From Hoplostethus atlanticus (Eukaryota; Chordata; Actinopteri; Trachichthyiformes; Trachichthyidae), in the NCBI GenBank assembly GCA_034670405.1, contig JAXDDX010000014.1, forward strand, positions 1,066,501 through 1,130,500: 64,000 nucleotides of DNA. The letters are read 5' to 3'. The notes under the pieces were generated by a model that had not been told where the DNA came from, did no database searches, and saw nothing but the letters and a program-made list of their open reading frames with translations. The position numbers and the translations under genes are program-made. Of the stretch, positions 1 to 10,445 are shown piece by piece. The stretch's first letter is position 1. Every line of letters begins with the position of its first letter.

Positions 1-1187
1 ACGCAATAAACTTTTGACCAACAAGCCTGGATGGATTTAAAAAAACAGCTATGTTTATTTAACAATGTTGCTTTTATGGTTTTCAAGCCTGAAGCTAAGG
101 TTGACAAACCATCAGATCATGGCAAAAGTTGGGCAAATGGCAAATACAATAAAGTACAAAAATACCAAATAGATGAACAGAAGAACAGTCTTAAGCACAT
201 AAAATCTGTGTTGCTTTTAGAAAGCAGTTTATCATCAATCATGGTCTTCAGATACTTGTTGATTTCATATATCGATACGATTTCAAGTGGTTTTCAACTG
301 TTTTCAATGAGAGTCGATACAAGGGAATGGGACCTACCCAAGTCAACAGACAGTTCTGTTGTTTTAGGCACTCAAAACTTTTCACACCAACTGATCTATC
401 CAAACTAGCTCAAGCTCATATGGCCTTGCTTAAGTAGGAAATACATAGTGACCTATTTAACCTTGTACTTTAATGGCTACGAAAGGTAAACATATTTGTT
501 ACTCGTATTATTCATGAGCCAATTCAACGGCATGAACAAGTCAATAAGTCAATGTGTGAATCAAATCAAGGTGAAGAGTTTGATTGATTGTGCAAGGCAC
601 ATGGGGAATCATAAGGCCTTAGGTTTAGACTCTTCCCTTAGGCTCTGTCTCTCTAGAGTGGATATGAGATTGTAGGAGATGCACCGCAAGACCTAGAACA
701 TATATTAGCATACTACATTATTCATCACATGTCAGTAACTTGACTGGCAGAAAAATTAGCAGCCAGTTCAAAATAGACTAAGTAAGGCAATGCTGAACCT
801 GAGAGAGTGTACGTTTGGAATTAAAAACTGGGTTTCCATGGATATTTGAAAATGAACTGCATTCATTGATTAACCCCTCCCTAGAGTCTGAGTTACTGCC
901 ATGTGACAGAGAGACACATTAGAAACCAATAACTGTTGAATGCTAGCTTTGTAAAGTTAAACGGATCCTCTCATTATCTTAAAGGGCCAATAAGTACGAT
1001 TTTTACTGTCCAATAGCACAAAATGTCTGTAATATATCTAAAGGGGGTTGATAGGGGGTTGATAGGGTCGTTGATCAATACCTATACTGGAATTTCTGGC
1101 TTTCAAAGCTTTCAAGGGAAAAAGCTTTCTGGGAGTAATTAAAACTCACTGCACATTGGAGTTTTAAGATGCTCCCAAGTTCACAGT
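1..1187. other. upstream intergenic DNA, no gene recognised
   Basis: No coding region or RNA gene is supported here. An open frame at 31-408 (125 codons) has no recognisable domain, no homology I can recall and a composition like its surroundings, so I treat it as chance. Near 1043-1075 there is a short tandem duplication of a gggggttgatag unit. The stretch lies about 6 kb upstream of the pcdh9 start codon. Confidence 0.5.
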
Positions 1188-1331
1188 GTTGTTAAGAAGT
1201 TTGCTGCTCATGGAATTGTTAAGAATCTTGTGGTGGTAAGAGGAAAATTGTTCCCACATGTCATTGAACATTGGTGCAAGCCACAGAAAAAACACCTTGC
1301 ATGACATCCAAACATCTCATGGCTGACCTGA

Positions 1332-2759
1332 GGGGTGTTCCACAAAGCGAGCTTACCACTTTAGCCAGGGTTATTTCACTTATTCTGGCTCATTTTCAGG
1401 TTTATTCGGTTCCACAAAGCAAGCTCAACATAGTTCAAGCTGAGCTTGAACTATGCGGGGCAGGCTAGTTATCACCTACAACACTATTACCCTATACCCT
1501 ACACTATCAGACATAAAATGTAACGTTAATAGAAAATAAAAAATATACAGTCACGGTTCAGAGCGTTGCTAGGCAACCCCATTTAACCACGAGTGATCCA
1601 GCAAGACCTCAAGTGCCGTATTGCTTTTAGAAAACGGTAATAAAAAATAGAAAGAATTATGTGATGACACAGTATTATTTTATTTTCTACATTATTTTTA
1701 TTTAGCAAATTCATTGAAATAAGAAAGTATCTTGTGAATATATGTCAAAAGTTTCCACGGTTGCTACGAGATGTATTAACTGTTACTGTATGACATTTAC
1801 AGTCACTGTAGAACACTCTTTCAGCCAATTGATTTCCAGGATGGAAACAACGCGTTTCATAAAAATATAATAATAATGTCCAGCCCGAGCAGCTCAGTCC
1901 GTAGAGCATGACACTCTGTTTTAGGGTTGTGGGTTCAGTCCCCACATAGTGTCAAGTACTGTACAATGACTGTGATGTAATAAGATGAAATGTTATGTAT
2001 AGCCTTTGCTACATAAATTATGGTGATAGATAATATTTAATATTACAATATTCAATATTAATATATCTAATATTTAACAGCAGAATTGCAAAAAACAAAA
2101 TATAAAATATATTGTAGGCTATTCTATCAAATCCATAAATGGGAATAAAGTAGTTTAGGTATTCTCCTTTGTAGAACCTTTTTTACTAAGGATAATTAAT
2201 TTTGAGGAGCTTTTTGAGAGTTCTAGTTCCAATTCAGTTTTCTATTCTGGAACTATAACCCTTGATGTCATCAATTAGAATGTTAGAATACATTAGAATG
2301 CATTTTAGAATGATCACACCGGGGTGACCGTTCTCCTCAAAAAGGTTAAACTACTATATTCCCATTTGTGCTTCTAACTCATTCCAAAGAGTTCATATAT
2401 GGCATGGTTTCATGTATAATATTTTTAGCACAGCTTTTCAGTTCTTTAATGTTATTGGATTCCCAACCTTTGTTTATGGCAGTCGTATTTGCCTTTTTGT
2501 AAATTCTTCATATAATTCCACCAAAAGTCACTGCTCAGTGGCCGTGAACATTGCAGCTCTACATGGTGAATCTATCAGATCTATGATCGACCTCTCTGGC
2601 TGCTTAAGAAAGCGCAATTATCTGGATTAGCCAGATCACGGTAGCTTGAATTCAGCTTCCTGGAACCGCTTTATCCCTGATTGACTTGTTAGGTTAACTC
2701 AAACCAGGCTTTCGAAATTAATCTCCGCTTTTCTAAACCTGCTTTGTGGAACAGGCCCC
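1332..2759. mobile_element. inverted-repeat DNA transposon inserted inside Tc1-like copy A
   Basis: The left end reads ggggtgttccacaaagcgag. The reverse complement of the right end reads ggggcctgttccacaaagc, so the two ends form terminal inverted repeats. Subterminal copies of the motif lie at 1409-1426 and, in opposite orientation, near 2657-2672. The flanking DNA (gctgacctg on the left, ggagaggtctgggg on the right) is contiguous in the related Tc1 copy at 60.29 kb, so this 1.43 kb block is an insertion. No transposase frame is seen; it looks non-autonomous. The termini recall the ISL2EU/IS4EU group of PIF-like fish elements, but that family name is from memory and tentative. The target duplication is too short to define. 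Confidence 0.7.
1883..1953 (+). repeat. tRNA-Lys-like sequence (tRNA-derived SINE head or tRNA pseudogene)
   Basis: The segment begins GCCCGAGCAGCTCAGT and ends with GGGTTGTGGGTTCAGTCCCC. This closely resembles a eukaryotic tRNA-Lys(CUU): acceptor GCCCG, D-arm and A-box GCTCAGTCCGTAGAGC, and a B-box-like GGTTCAGTCCCC. The anticodon region reads ACTCTGTTTT instead of ACTCTTAATC, the T-loop lacks a base and the 3' acceptor strand does not pair. It is therefore not a functional tRNA. It sits inside the inserted element at 1332-2759. A SINE body downstream is possible, but I cannot delimit one. Confidence 0.6.
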
Positions 2760-3460
2760 TGGAGAGGTCTGGGGTAATGGTTTCAGCCCGTACCATACAC
2801 TGAACCAAGACAGGATTTACGGTAGGAAGACCCCATTGCTGAAAGAAGACCTGATTGATCTGGACAAACCTAAATTCTTCTGGGAAAATGTTCTTTGGAT
2901 CGATGAAATCAAATTAGAGCTCTTTGATGCAGATCAGTGCTTTGAAATTAAGCTTTACCTACAGTCATACAGGTTCCATAATGCTGTGGGGCTGCATTGC
3001 TACTGTATGTCTTGAATTTATCAAGATCATCATGAAATCAGAAAATTACCAATACATTTGGGAGCAAAATGTGCTGCCCAGTGTCAGAAAACTGGGTGTC
3101 AATCGAAGGTCATGGGTCCTCCAGCAGGACAATAATCCAAAACACACATACAAAAGCACCCAGGAATGTTCAAGAGAAAACGTTGGACTGTTCTGGAGTG
3201 GCCAGCGATGAGCCCTGATCTCAATACGATTGAAAACCTATGGTGAGACCTGAAATGTGCAGTCAAAGCAATCCTTCAAACATTGAAGAACGGGAGCAGG
3301 TTGCAGTTGAGAGTGGGAGAAACAGCCAGCAAAAGGTGCAGGAAGCTTATTGGTGGTTATAAGGAACATTTGGAAGCAGTCATTATTGCCGAAAACTGTG
3401 CTACTAAGTATTAGATAAGTGTGACAATAATCATGGCTATCGATTTTGAATTTTGATCAT

Positions 3461-5376
3461 GTGCTGTTAAATATAACAGATGCATGTGTCAAGACTGAAT
3501 TTCCAATTATATTAATTTTCAGAAGATATTGTACATTATCTGCATAAAATGCTAGGGTGCCCATCTTGACCAAAAAAACAGCTTGTAGATCAATCTGCAT
3601 TTCTAAAATAAGTATCAAACTTGGCAGCCTTGTCTGAAAAGATATTTCAAACGTGTACTATATTTCTTCCAGAAAAGGGGGTAGTGTAGTGACATTTCAA
3701 AATGTGAAAGGCTATATCTCACACAAAATAAGTTTCACACCAAACTTGGTAGCCAGATCCAGCAATCATTGCTTTACAAATTTGCCTCTTGGACCACCCA
3801 AGTCCACCGTAATGATTTGTTTTTGGTTGGTGTTGTGGGCATGACCTATAGGGATCCGAAGTGGAGGTCACCTCTGCCCATCTCTGGTTGACATCTGCCT
3901 GTTCATTAATACATACATTAATGTGCCATTACAACTAACCGTATGGTTCAGATTCTGAAATATGTCGTAGAATGAGATGCATATTTATTTGACTATCTTA
4001 TAAGTACTACATTTTTCACGCAAATGTTTTTAGCAAAAATTATTTTCTTAACAAAATCTATTCTTTGTTTAGTTGATATAAGACGTGTCAATGGAAAATC
4101 GTGCTAGCCACCTAGCCGCTAGTAAACCAGTGAACCTTGTTAACTTCTGCCTCTGCTCCCTAATGCAATAAGGTATATAGCTCATATTGTACTTAAATGT
4201 CATTATGGCTTGAAGCCCAGAATTGCTGCTAGTGGCCATATTCATAACATGAATCTTATTTTGCACAAATGCTCAAAGCAACACATACTGAAGTGTGCTA
4301 TTACAGGTACAAGCGCACAGAATCTAGTGGACAGAGTGTGTGTATGCAAACATAAGCAAAATGAGCAGGTCAAATTCCTGTGATGAGGTCTTAATGAATC
4401 AAGTAGACCAGCAGAGCAAGAGTGCCCACCACTATAGACACTTATGTTGACACTCTTTCCCAGCACTGGGGTGGCAGACTTTAAGCTGAAGTGACAGGTC
4501 ACTCCCTCAGTTTCTCTCTCCCAGCAAAAGAGGAGTGACTGAATCCAGAGGCAGAGAGGTCATGCCACCAGGTTGGTTGTGCTAATGGACTGCTGACCAG
4601 GCAATAAACCAGCCTCTCAGAAGACACCAGCAGCCTGGTTCTCACTTCAACAGTCTGGGTCCCAAGTCCCTTGCATTGCTTTCATCACCATTCCTCCACC
4701 CCTGAGCTCATTCTCACTTTTTCTGTCTCTGTCGCTCTGTCATTAATTTATCCTGTCACTCTAACTTACTAAGTGACTCATTCAGTCAGTCATCCTGTGG
4801 CTGCCTCTCCTCTTCAACTTGGGATAGTAACACAATACTGGACCTAAATTTGGCTCAAAAATGTATTTCTGGCTATGTTGAGCTGTAAATCCCAGTGTTC
4901 TGGCATTTGTATAGGTCGACCTCGAGATGGCAGTGTTTACCATGGCAGGCTACTCAGGTTTTGTGCTCAGCAGTTTGCCTTTCACAGCAGCACAGGCAGA
5001 GAGCCGTAGTTGCAATCCGTGTGTGATATGCCTATTTAATCTACTGCACGGGAAATTAACAAATGATTGGATGGCCGTAGATTAAAACTTGATGGTTGGA
5101 TTTCTCTGGCTCACTTTGATTTTATTCATTTATATATTTGTCTATTTGCCCCGTGTCATTCTTGATATATCTGTCATTTTGGGGTAACATAGTTATCATG
5201 CCGAGCTACGACGCTTTGAACCTTGTCAAGTAACATCATGTATGGTTACGGGCCATTCCAATGCCATATCGTAGCCTAATTATTACCAAATCATGTCACA
5301 ATTCGACTACAACGCCAAACTTAGATAGACAGAAATAGGTTAGCTCAAACCAGTTGCTGCTCTGGGTTTTGATGAC
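3461..5376. other. upstream intergenic DNA, nothing recognised
   Basis: I see no gene, RNA or clearly bounded repeat. All open frames are short and lack family features. The sequence becomes more GC-balanced and less repetitive towards the pcdh9 promoter region. Confidence 0.45.
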
Positions 5377-5414
5377 TCGGATAACTGTCGGTGTTAATTC
5401 TGACAGTTATCCGA
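5377..5414. repeat. perfect 13-bp hairpin upstream of pcdh9
   Basis: The arm tcggataactgtc at 5377-5389 is the exact reverse complement of gacagttatccga at 5402-5414, with a 12-nt loop. It lies about 2 kb upstream of the coding start, at the edge of the probable promoter region. The arm contains AACTG (a Myb-type core) in both orientations. Function is unknown. Confidence 0.7.
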
Positions 5415-5804
5415 TGGAGATGATGATGATTGCCTGTCCAGGGTGCCAAGTGTCACGGACATAGTGTGAATATGCGCCCAGTGCCCATGCTTTAACAGCC
5501 GCTGCTCTGTCCAGAGTGAAATTGGTCTCCGTGTGTCTCAAACCAAACCAGGCTTATTTTGTCGATGCCTGTGTTTATTTTGGTTGAGTGAAATCTATAA
5601 GAAATCAGTACAATACATATTTCTACATGCTTCGGACTTTTTTTCTGCCGTTTTTTTCTGGCCAACCCAATTAGTTCACCCTACCTGACAACAGCATAAC
5701 AGGTAACATCTTTACATTTTTGATGTGTCCGTTAAAAGCCAATGCTGCAATGCTATTATATAAACATTAACACGGTACGGGCTAGAGGAAAGCGATTCTT
5801 TCTT

Positions 5805-5840
5805 CACCATCATCATCATCATCACCATCATCATCATCAT
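5805..5840 (+). repeat. (CAT)n trinucleotide tract
   Basis: Twelve CAT/CAC triplets run in succession. In one frame this gives a poly-His run within an 82-codon open frame (5742-5990), but nothing else supports translation. A TATA-like ttatataaac lies about 45 bp upstream at 5756-5765. Confidence 0.85.
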
Positions 5841-5939
5841 CCCCCAGCCTCAGGGTTTTGGTCAAGCATCTCTGCAGCCTGCAGCATCTTCACGGAGCAC
5901 CTCACCGTAGATAGCCCTCCGGTCTGCATTCGGATAAGT

Positions 5940-6830
5940 GACGTTACTTCAAACCAATCATGTTGCTGCTCGGCTTGTCTACGCCACTGAAATAGAGAGA
6001 CGGTGTCCAATGACGAGGCTCGGGGGGCGTCAATGGGGTGTACTTCACCACCCCCCTATGGGTTTACACAGAGTTAGTGCAAGATATTCTGCTCTGGGAG
6101 TGAGAGTGCAAGGATAAACGGCGCATACGCTCCGCATCGGTATCATACCGAACAGCCTTCATATTTAGGTTATCATTCCAGGTCGACTGTGAGATTTCAC
6201 ACCTTTTGCGTAAATGTCTTGATTTTCTTTTTCCCCTTTTTTTTTAATCTTGTGCCTACGGCGTCTGATTATTAATGGACTCCCGTGAACTTGACACATG
6301 ATGGGACACGCGCGTCTCCTCTTGCTTTCAGCTCGTCGGCACCGTCACCTTAACAGGTAGCCGGAGAGATACACCGGGCGAAAACACGGGTTTTCTTGGG
6401 ACGTACGGGAGATGAGCAATGCTTTGGGACCCAGTTCAATGGAAGACACCACAAACCACTGACCACCTGGCTGTGTTTGTTGGAGATAAACACTGATCAC
6501 CGCAATTACCGCAGGTCATATAGTTAGATCCTGTCCGTTCTTTAAGTTAAATGGGGGGGAAAGGAACTGCGACATATGCAGCCTCAAATGTGCCCCAATT
6601 TGTGCGTCCAGCTGCTTTTAACTAAAAACTGTTGTTGAGGCTATTAACTTGTAAGGAGCGATTTTCTTTTCTTGTCTTAGACCGGGATATGCAGCTAGAT
6701 GTAACGGTACTGATTAAAAGGATATCTATACTCGAGCAAGCTTTCACGCACACTGGATGAGAAGACTAGGAGCTGAAACACATTTTTTCTCCTGCGCTAT
6801 GACGGATTTGGGTATGTACGGTAAGGATAG
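5940..6830 (+). promoter_or_regulatory. pcdh9: probable pcdh9 promoter and 5' untranslated exon
   Basis: This is the most CpG-containing stretch near the gene. It has CCAAT boxes at about 5954-5959 and 6007-6012, a GC-rich cggggggcg at 6020-6028, and a good splice-donor-like acggtaaggat near 6818-6828. Mammalian PCDH9, as I recall, has a non-coding first exon followed by one very large coding exon, which fits. The transcription start, exon ends and the acceptor before the coding exon cannot be fixed from sequence alone. The window has no transcript evidence. Confidence 0.35.
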
Positions 6831-7061
6831 GTTTCAGCTGTCCAATAAGAATGCAAATTCTATTACTGACTGAGCTTATTTGCTTAGGTAGGCTTCATTC
6901 ATGCGAGCTCACACACAGCTTAAGCCTGTATATTCTCTTTAATTTCGGTAATTTAAGTGTAAAATTCTGAATGCAGTGTAATACACTGAAGTTTTATGGC
7001 CAAGGGGGTCTAGACGCGTTTAAGATTCCCAGTGACCATAATGTGTGGAAGATTTAGAAAT

Positions 7062-7082
7062 GGGGGGGTTGGGGGGCGGGGG
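7062..7082 (+). other. G-rich tract, potential G-quadruplex
   Basis: G-runs of 7, 6 and 5 are separated by tt and c. The first run can supply two triplets, so four G-tracts are available. It lies on the non-template strand of pcdh9, about 320 bp upstream of the start codon, in probable intron 1 or 5' leader. Confidence 0.5.
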
Positions 7083-7300
7083 TGCATGAATGGCCGCTTA
7101 ATGGTTGCTGCAGCAGTGTATTGTTGTTGCTTTTGTATGAATTAATTATTAAGCCCTACGTGAGAAAATTACAATTATAGAGCATGTAAAATAATCAAGG
7201 CAGGTGATTGGAGGATCATTTTAAGTGAAATTAATCACTGTGTATGATTAAGTCATTTCACTGAATAGAAACTGACTGTGATCTATTCATAGGTCTGCCC

Positions 7301-7354
7301 ATGGAAGATACCTACCATATGCAAGGAGTCACTGACTGTAACAACATTGCATAA
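7301..7354 (+). other. possible upstream ORF in the pcdh9 leader
   Basis: An ATG at 7301 with G at +4 opens a 17-codon frame that ends at TAA 7352-7354, 48 bases before the pcdh9 start. If the leader exon begins upstream of 7301, ribosomes would meet this uORF first. Whether 7301 lies in the mature transcript is not known, because the splice acceptor is not identified. Confidence 0.3.
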
Positions 7355-7402
7355 AGAAAAACGTTTTAACTTGTGAAGGCTGGAAACAAAATTACCATTG
7401 TC

Positions 7403-10400
7403 ATGGATCTAAAAGACTATTACCTGTTGGGTGCCCTGCTTGCCTGCCTGTGGCTAGATCCTTCAATAGCCCAAGAACTAATCTACCCCATCAGAGAGGA
7501 GTTGCAAGAAAATGTCCTCATTGGAAACATACCAAAGGACCTAAACATTTCCCATACAAATGCTGCCACTGGAGCAAGTGCTAATCTCGTGTATAGGCTT
7601 GTCTCCAAAGCAGGAGACAACCCACTGGTCCGAGTTCTGAGCAGCACTGGTGAGATATTCACAACGTCCAACCGAATCGACAGGGAGAAGCTGTGCCCTG
7701 GTCCCTCATTTGAGGACAGTGAGTGCTCTTTTGAAATTGAAGTGGTCATCCTGCCTAATGATTATTTCAGACTGATTAAGATTAAAATCATTGTCAAAGA
7801 CGCAAATGACAATGCCCCCATGTTCCCGTCCCCTGTAATCAACATTTCTATCCCAGAGAACACACTCATCAACAGCCGCTTTGCTATTCCTTCTGCCACT
7901 GACCCAGACACTGGCCCCAACAGTGTCCACAAATATGAGCTGGTCAATGGGCAAAGTGCCTTCGGCTTAGACATTGTAGAAACGCCTGAGGGGGAGAAGT
8001 GGCCCCAGCTCATTGTGCAGCAGAACCTGGACAGAGAGCAGAAGGATACATACGTGATGAAGATCAAAGTGGAGGATGGTGGCACTCCACAGAAATCCAG
8101 CACTGCCATCCTCCAAGTTACAGTAACAGATGTCAATGATAACAGACCAGTGTTTAAAGAGAGTCAAATGGAGGTACACATACCAGAGAACTCCGCTATC
8201 GGCACATCTGTTGTGCAGCTTCAGGCTACAGATGCAGACATAGGGGCAAATGCAGAGATCCGGTATGTCTTTGGGACTCAGGTGTCTCCTGCCACAAAAA
8301 GACTCTTTGCATTAAATACGACTTCTGGCCTTATAACAGTACAGAGGCCTCTAGACCGAGAAGAGACTGCTATTCATAAGCTGTCTGTTTTAGCTAGTGA
8401 TGGCAGCTCCAGTCCAGCCAGAGCTACTATTACAGTAAATGTGACTGATGTAAATGACAATCCGCCTAATATAGACCTGAGATACATAATCAGCCCCATT
8501 AATGGCACTGTTTTCCTCTCTGAGAAGGATCCCATCAATACCAAGATAGCTCTCATCACAGTGTCGGACAAAGACACTGACATTAATGGCAAGGTCATTT
8601 GTTTTATAGAGAAGGACGTGCCCTTCCATCTCAAAGCTGTGTATGATAACCAGTATCTATTAGAGACCTCTGCATTGCTTGATTATGAAGGGACCAAAGA
8701 ATACAACTTCAAAATTGTGGCCTCTGACTCTGGGAAACCAAGCTTGAATCAGACTGCATTGGTTAGAGTGAGGTTGGAGGATGAGAATGACAACCCACCT
8801 ATTTTTACTCAGCCAGTTATTGAGCTGGCTGTTATGGAAAATAACAAACGCGACCTGTTCCTCACTACTCTCAGTGCCACTGACGAGGACAGCGGGAAAA
8901 ATGCAGAGATAGTTTACCAGCTGGGACCAAATGCATCATTCTTTGATCTTGACCGCAAAACAGGGGTTCTGACCGCATCGAGAGTCTTCGACCGCGAGGA
9001 GCAGGACAGGTTCCTCTTCACCATAACAGCAAGAGATAATGGAACACCACCTCTCCAAACACAGGCAGCTGTCATTGTAACCATATTGGATGAAAATGAC
9101 AACAACCCCAAGTTCACACACAACCACTTTCAGTTCTTTGTGTCTGAGAACCTCCCTAAATACAGCACTGTGGGGGTGATAACCTGTGACTGATTCGGAT
9201 GCTGGAGAAAACGCTGCCGTTTCTCTTTCCATACTAAATGACAATGAAAACTTTATCCTGGATCCTTACTCTGGAGTGATAAAATCGAACGTGTCATTTG
9301 ATAGGGAGCAACAGAGCTCCTATACATTTGATGTTAGGGCTGTGGACAGTGGTAGGCCGCCTTGCTCGTCAGCTGCCAAGGTGACCATCAATGTCATTGA
9401 TGTGAATGACAACACCCCCATTGTCATCTATCCTCCCTCCAACACATCGTTCAAACTAGTCCCCCTCTCCTCTATCCCAGGGTCTGTGGTAGCAGAAGTG
9501 TTTGCTGTAGATGGTGATACGGGGATGAATGCAGAACTCAAATACACCATCGTGAGCGGCAATAACAAGGGCCTATTCAGAATTGATCCTGTCACAGGGA
9601 ATATTACCCTGGAGGAGAAGCCAGCAGTGTCTGACATAGGCTTACACAGATTAGTGGTCAACATTAGTGACCTGGGTTATCCCAAGTCCCTCCATACTCT
9701 GGTGCTGGTTTTCCTGTATGTTAATGATACTGTGGGCAACTCAACGCTTATCTATGATCTCATCCGTCGCACCATGGAAACTCCAATTGACCGGAACATT
9801 GGTGAAAACAGTGAGACTTACCAAAGCGGCGACTATTTAACCATAATGATAGCCTTTGTTACTGGCGCCTTAGTGGTGGTCATTGTCATCTTTGTCACTG
9901 TGCTGCTGCGCTGCCGCCATGCTTCCAGGTTCAAAGCTGCGCAAAGGAAGAAACAGGGGGCGGAGTGGATGTCACCCAACACAGAGAACAAGCAGAACAA
10001 GAAGAAAAAGCGTAAGAAAAGGAAGTCCCCCAAAAGCTCCCTGCTCAACTTTGTCACCATCGAGGAGAACAAACCCGACGACCCCGCTCATGAGCCAATC
10101 AATGGAACCATCAGCCTTCCCACCGAGCTGGAGGAGCAAGGGATTGGACGCTTTGATTGGAATGCGACACCTACCACAACCTTCAAACCTAGCAGCCCAG
10201 ACCTGGCCCGACACTACAAGTCCGCCTCGCCACAGTCGGCCTTCCACCTCAAGGCCGACACGCCAGTCTCAGTGAAGAAGCACCATGTGATTCAGGAGCT
10301 CCCATTGGATAACACCTTTGTAGGGGGCTGCGACACCCTTTCCAAGAGGTCCTCCACTAGCTCAGACCACTTCAGTGCCTCAGAGTGCAGCTCCCAAGGA

Positions 10401-10439
10401 GGGTTCAAGACGAAGGGGCCCATGCACACCAGACAGCAG
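7403..10439 (+). CDS. pcdh9: protocadherin-9, first coding exon (frame broken once near 9185)
   Basis: Single-pass adhesion protein of neuronal membranes (delta-1 protocadherin, homophilic cadherin-repeat adhesion). I chose ATG 7403 because it has G at -3 and +4 and gives MDLKDYYLL, like vertebrate PCDH9; the frame is open back to a GTG at 7373 that I do not use. Signal peptide is about residues 1-23 (cleavage near SIA/QE). Seven cadherin repeats follow, with linker motifs DANDN 133-137, DVNDN 243-247, DVNDN 349-353, DENDN 460-464, DENDN 563-567, DVNDN 666-670 and a degenerate YVNDT near 771-775. The membrane segment is about 811-835. The tail has the delta-1 CM1 region ([17 protein letters not shown], then a Lys/Arg-rich run) and CM2-like GIGRFDW. 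The CM3 motif RRVTF is absent, as expected for a later exon. One surplus base at about 9183-9185 shifts the frame; residues 595 onward are read from 9186. Without the shift the exon encodes about 1,012 residues; full-length vertebrate PCDH9 has about 1,200. Confidence 0.95.
9183..9193 (+). other. pcdh9: single-base frameshift in pcdh9 and resulting stop
   Basis: The upstream frame reads ...GVIT then Cys-Asp-stop (TGA 9191-9193). Dropping one base of cct at 9183-9185 restores [13 protein letters not shown], the order expected in EC6. The frame is clean and conserved on both sides. A one-base assembly or sequencing insertion is therefore the simplest explanation. A true null allele or a recent pseudogene is possible. 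A real frameshift would truncate the protein in EC6 before the membrane segment, leaving a secreted ectodomain fragment. Confidence 0.9.
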
Positions 10440-10445
10440 GTAAAG
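10440..10445 (+). other. pcdh9: splice donor ending the large pcdh9 exon
   Basis: The junction CAG|GTAAAG matches the vertebrate donor consensus. It falls directly after [11 protein letters not shown] in phase 0, where the large coding exon of vertebrate PCDH9 ends. The downstream exons that encode the rest of the cytoplasmic tail are not in this window. Confidence 0.8.

Larger units (their letters stand above)
1188..3460 (+). mobile_element. degenerate Tc1-like DNA transposon (copy A), interrupted
   Basis: This is a decayed Tc1/mariner-superfamily transposase. The left part (1188-1331) aligns by eye with the copy at 60.15-60.3 kb. The right part (2760-3460) carries recognisable pieces in shifted frames: LDKPKFFWENVLWIDEIK around the first catalytic Asp (2855-2915), LQQDNNPKHT around the second (about 3120-3150), and SPDLNTIENLW around the third acidic position (about 3210-3243). 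The C-terminal KRCRKLIGGYKEHLEA follows at about 3330-3380. Frameshifts and stops are frequent, so it cannot make an active enzyme. A separate element splits it at 1332-2759. Terminal inverted repeats are not clearly delimited, so the outer ends are approximate. Confidence 0.8.

Noticed and set aside
31..408. 125-codon open frame at the window start
   Set aside because: No recognisable domain and base composition like the surrounding intergenic DNA; likely chance.
1883..1953. Functional tRNA-Lys gene
   Set aside because: The anticodon loop is altered, the T-loop lacks a base and the acceptor ends do not pair.
4915..4926. gtcgacctcgag, resembling a cloning polylinker
   Set aside because: Only 12 bases, with natural-looking sequence on both sides and no other vector sequence.
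5742..5990. 82-codon frame with a 12-His run
   Set aside because: The His run is the (CAT)n tract; nothing else supports translation, and it lies in the probable promoter/leader of pcdh9.
9183..9193. Programmed ribosomal frameshift in pcdh9
   Set aside because: There is no slippery heptamer, and no vertebrate protocadherin is known to me to use frameshifting; a sequence error or mutation is simpler.
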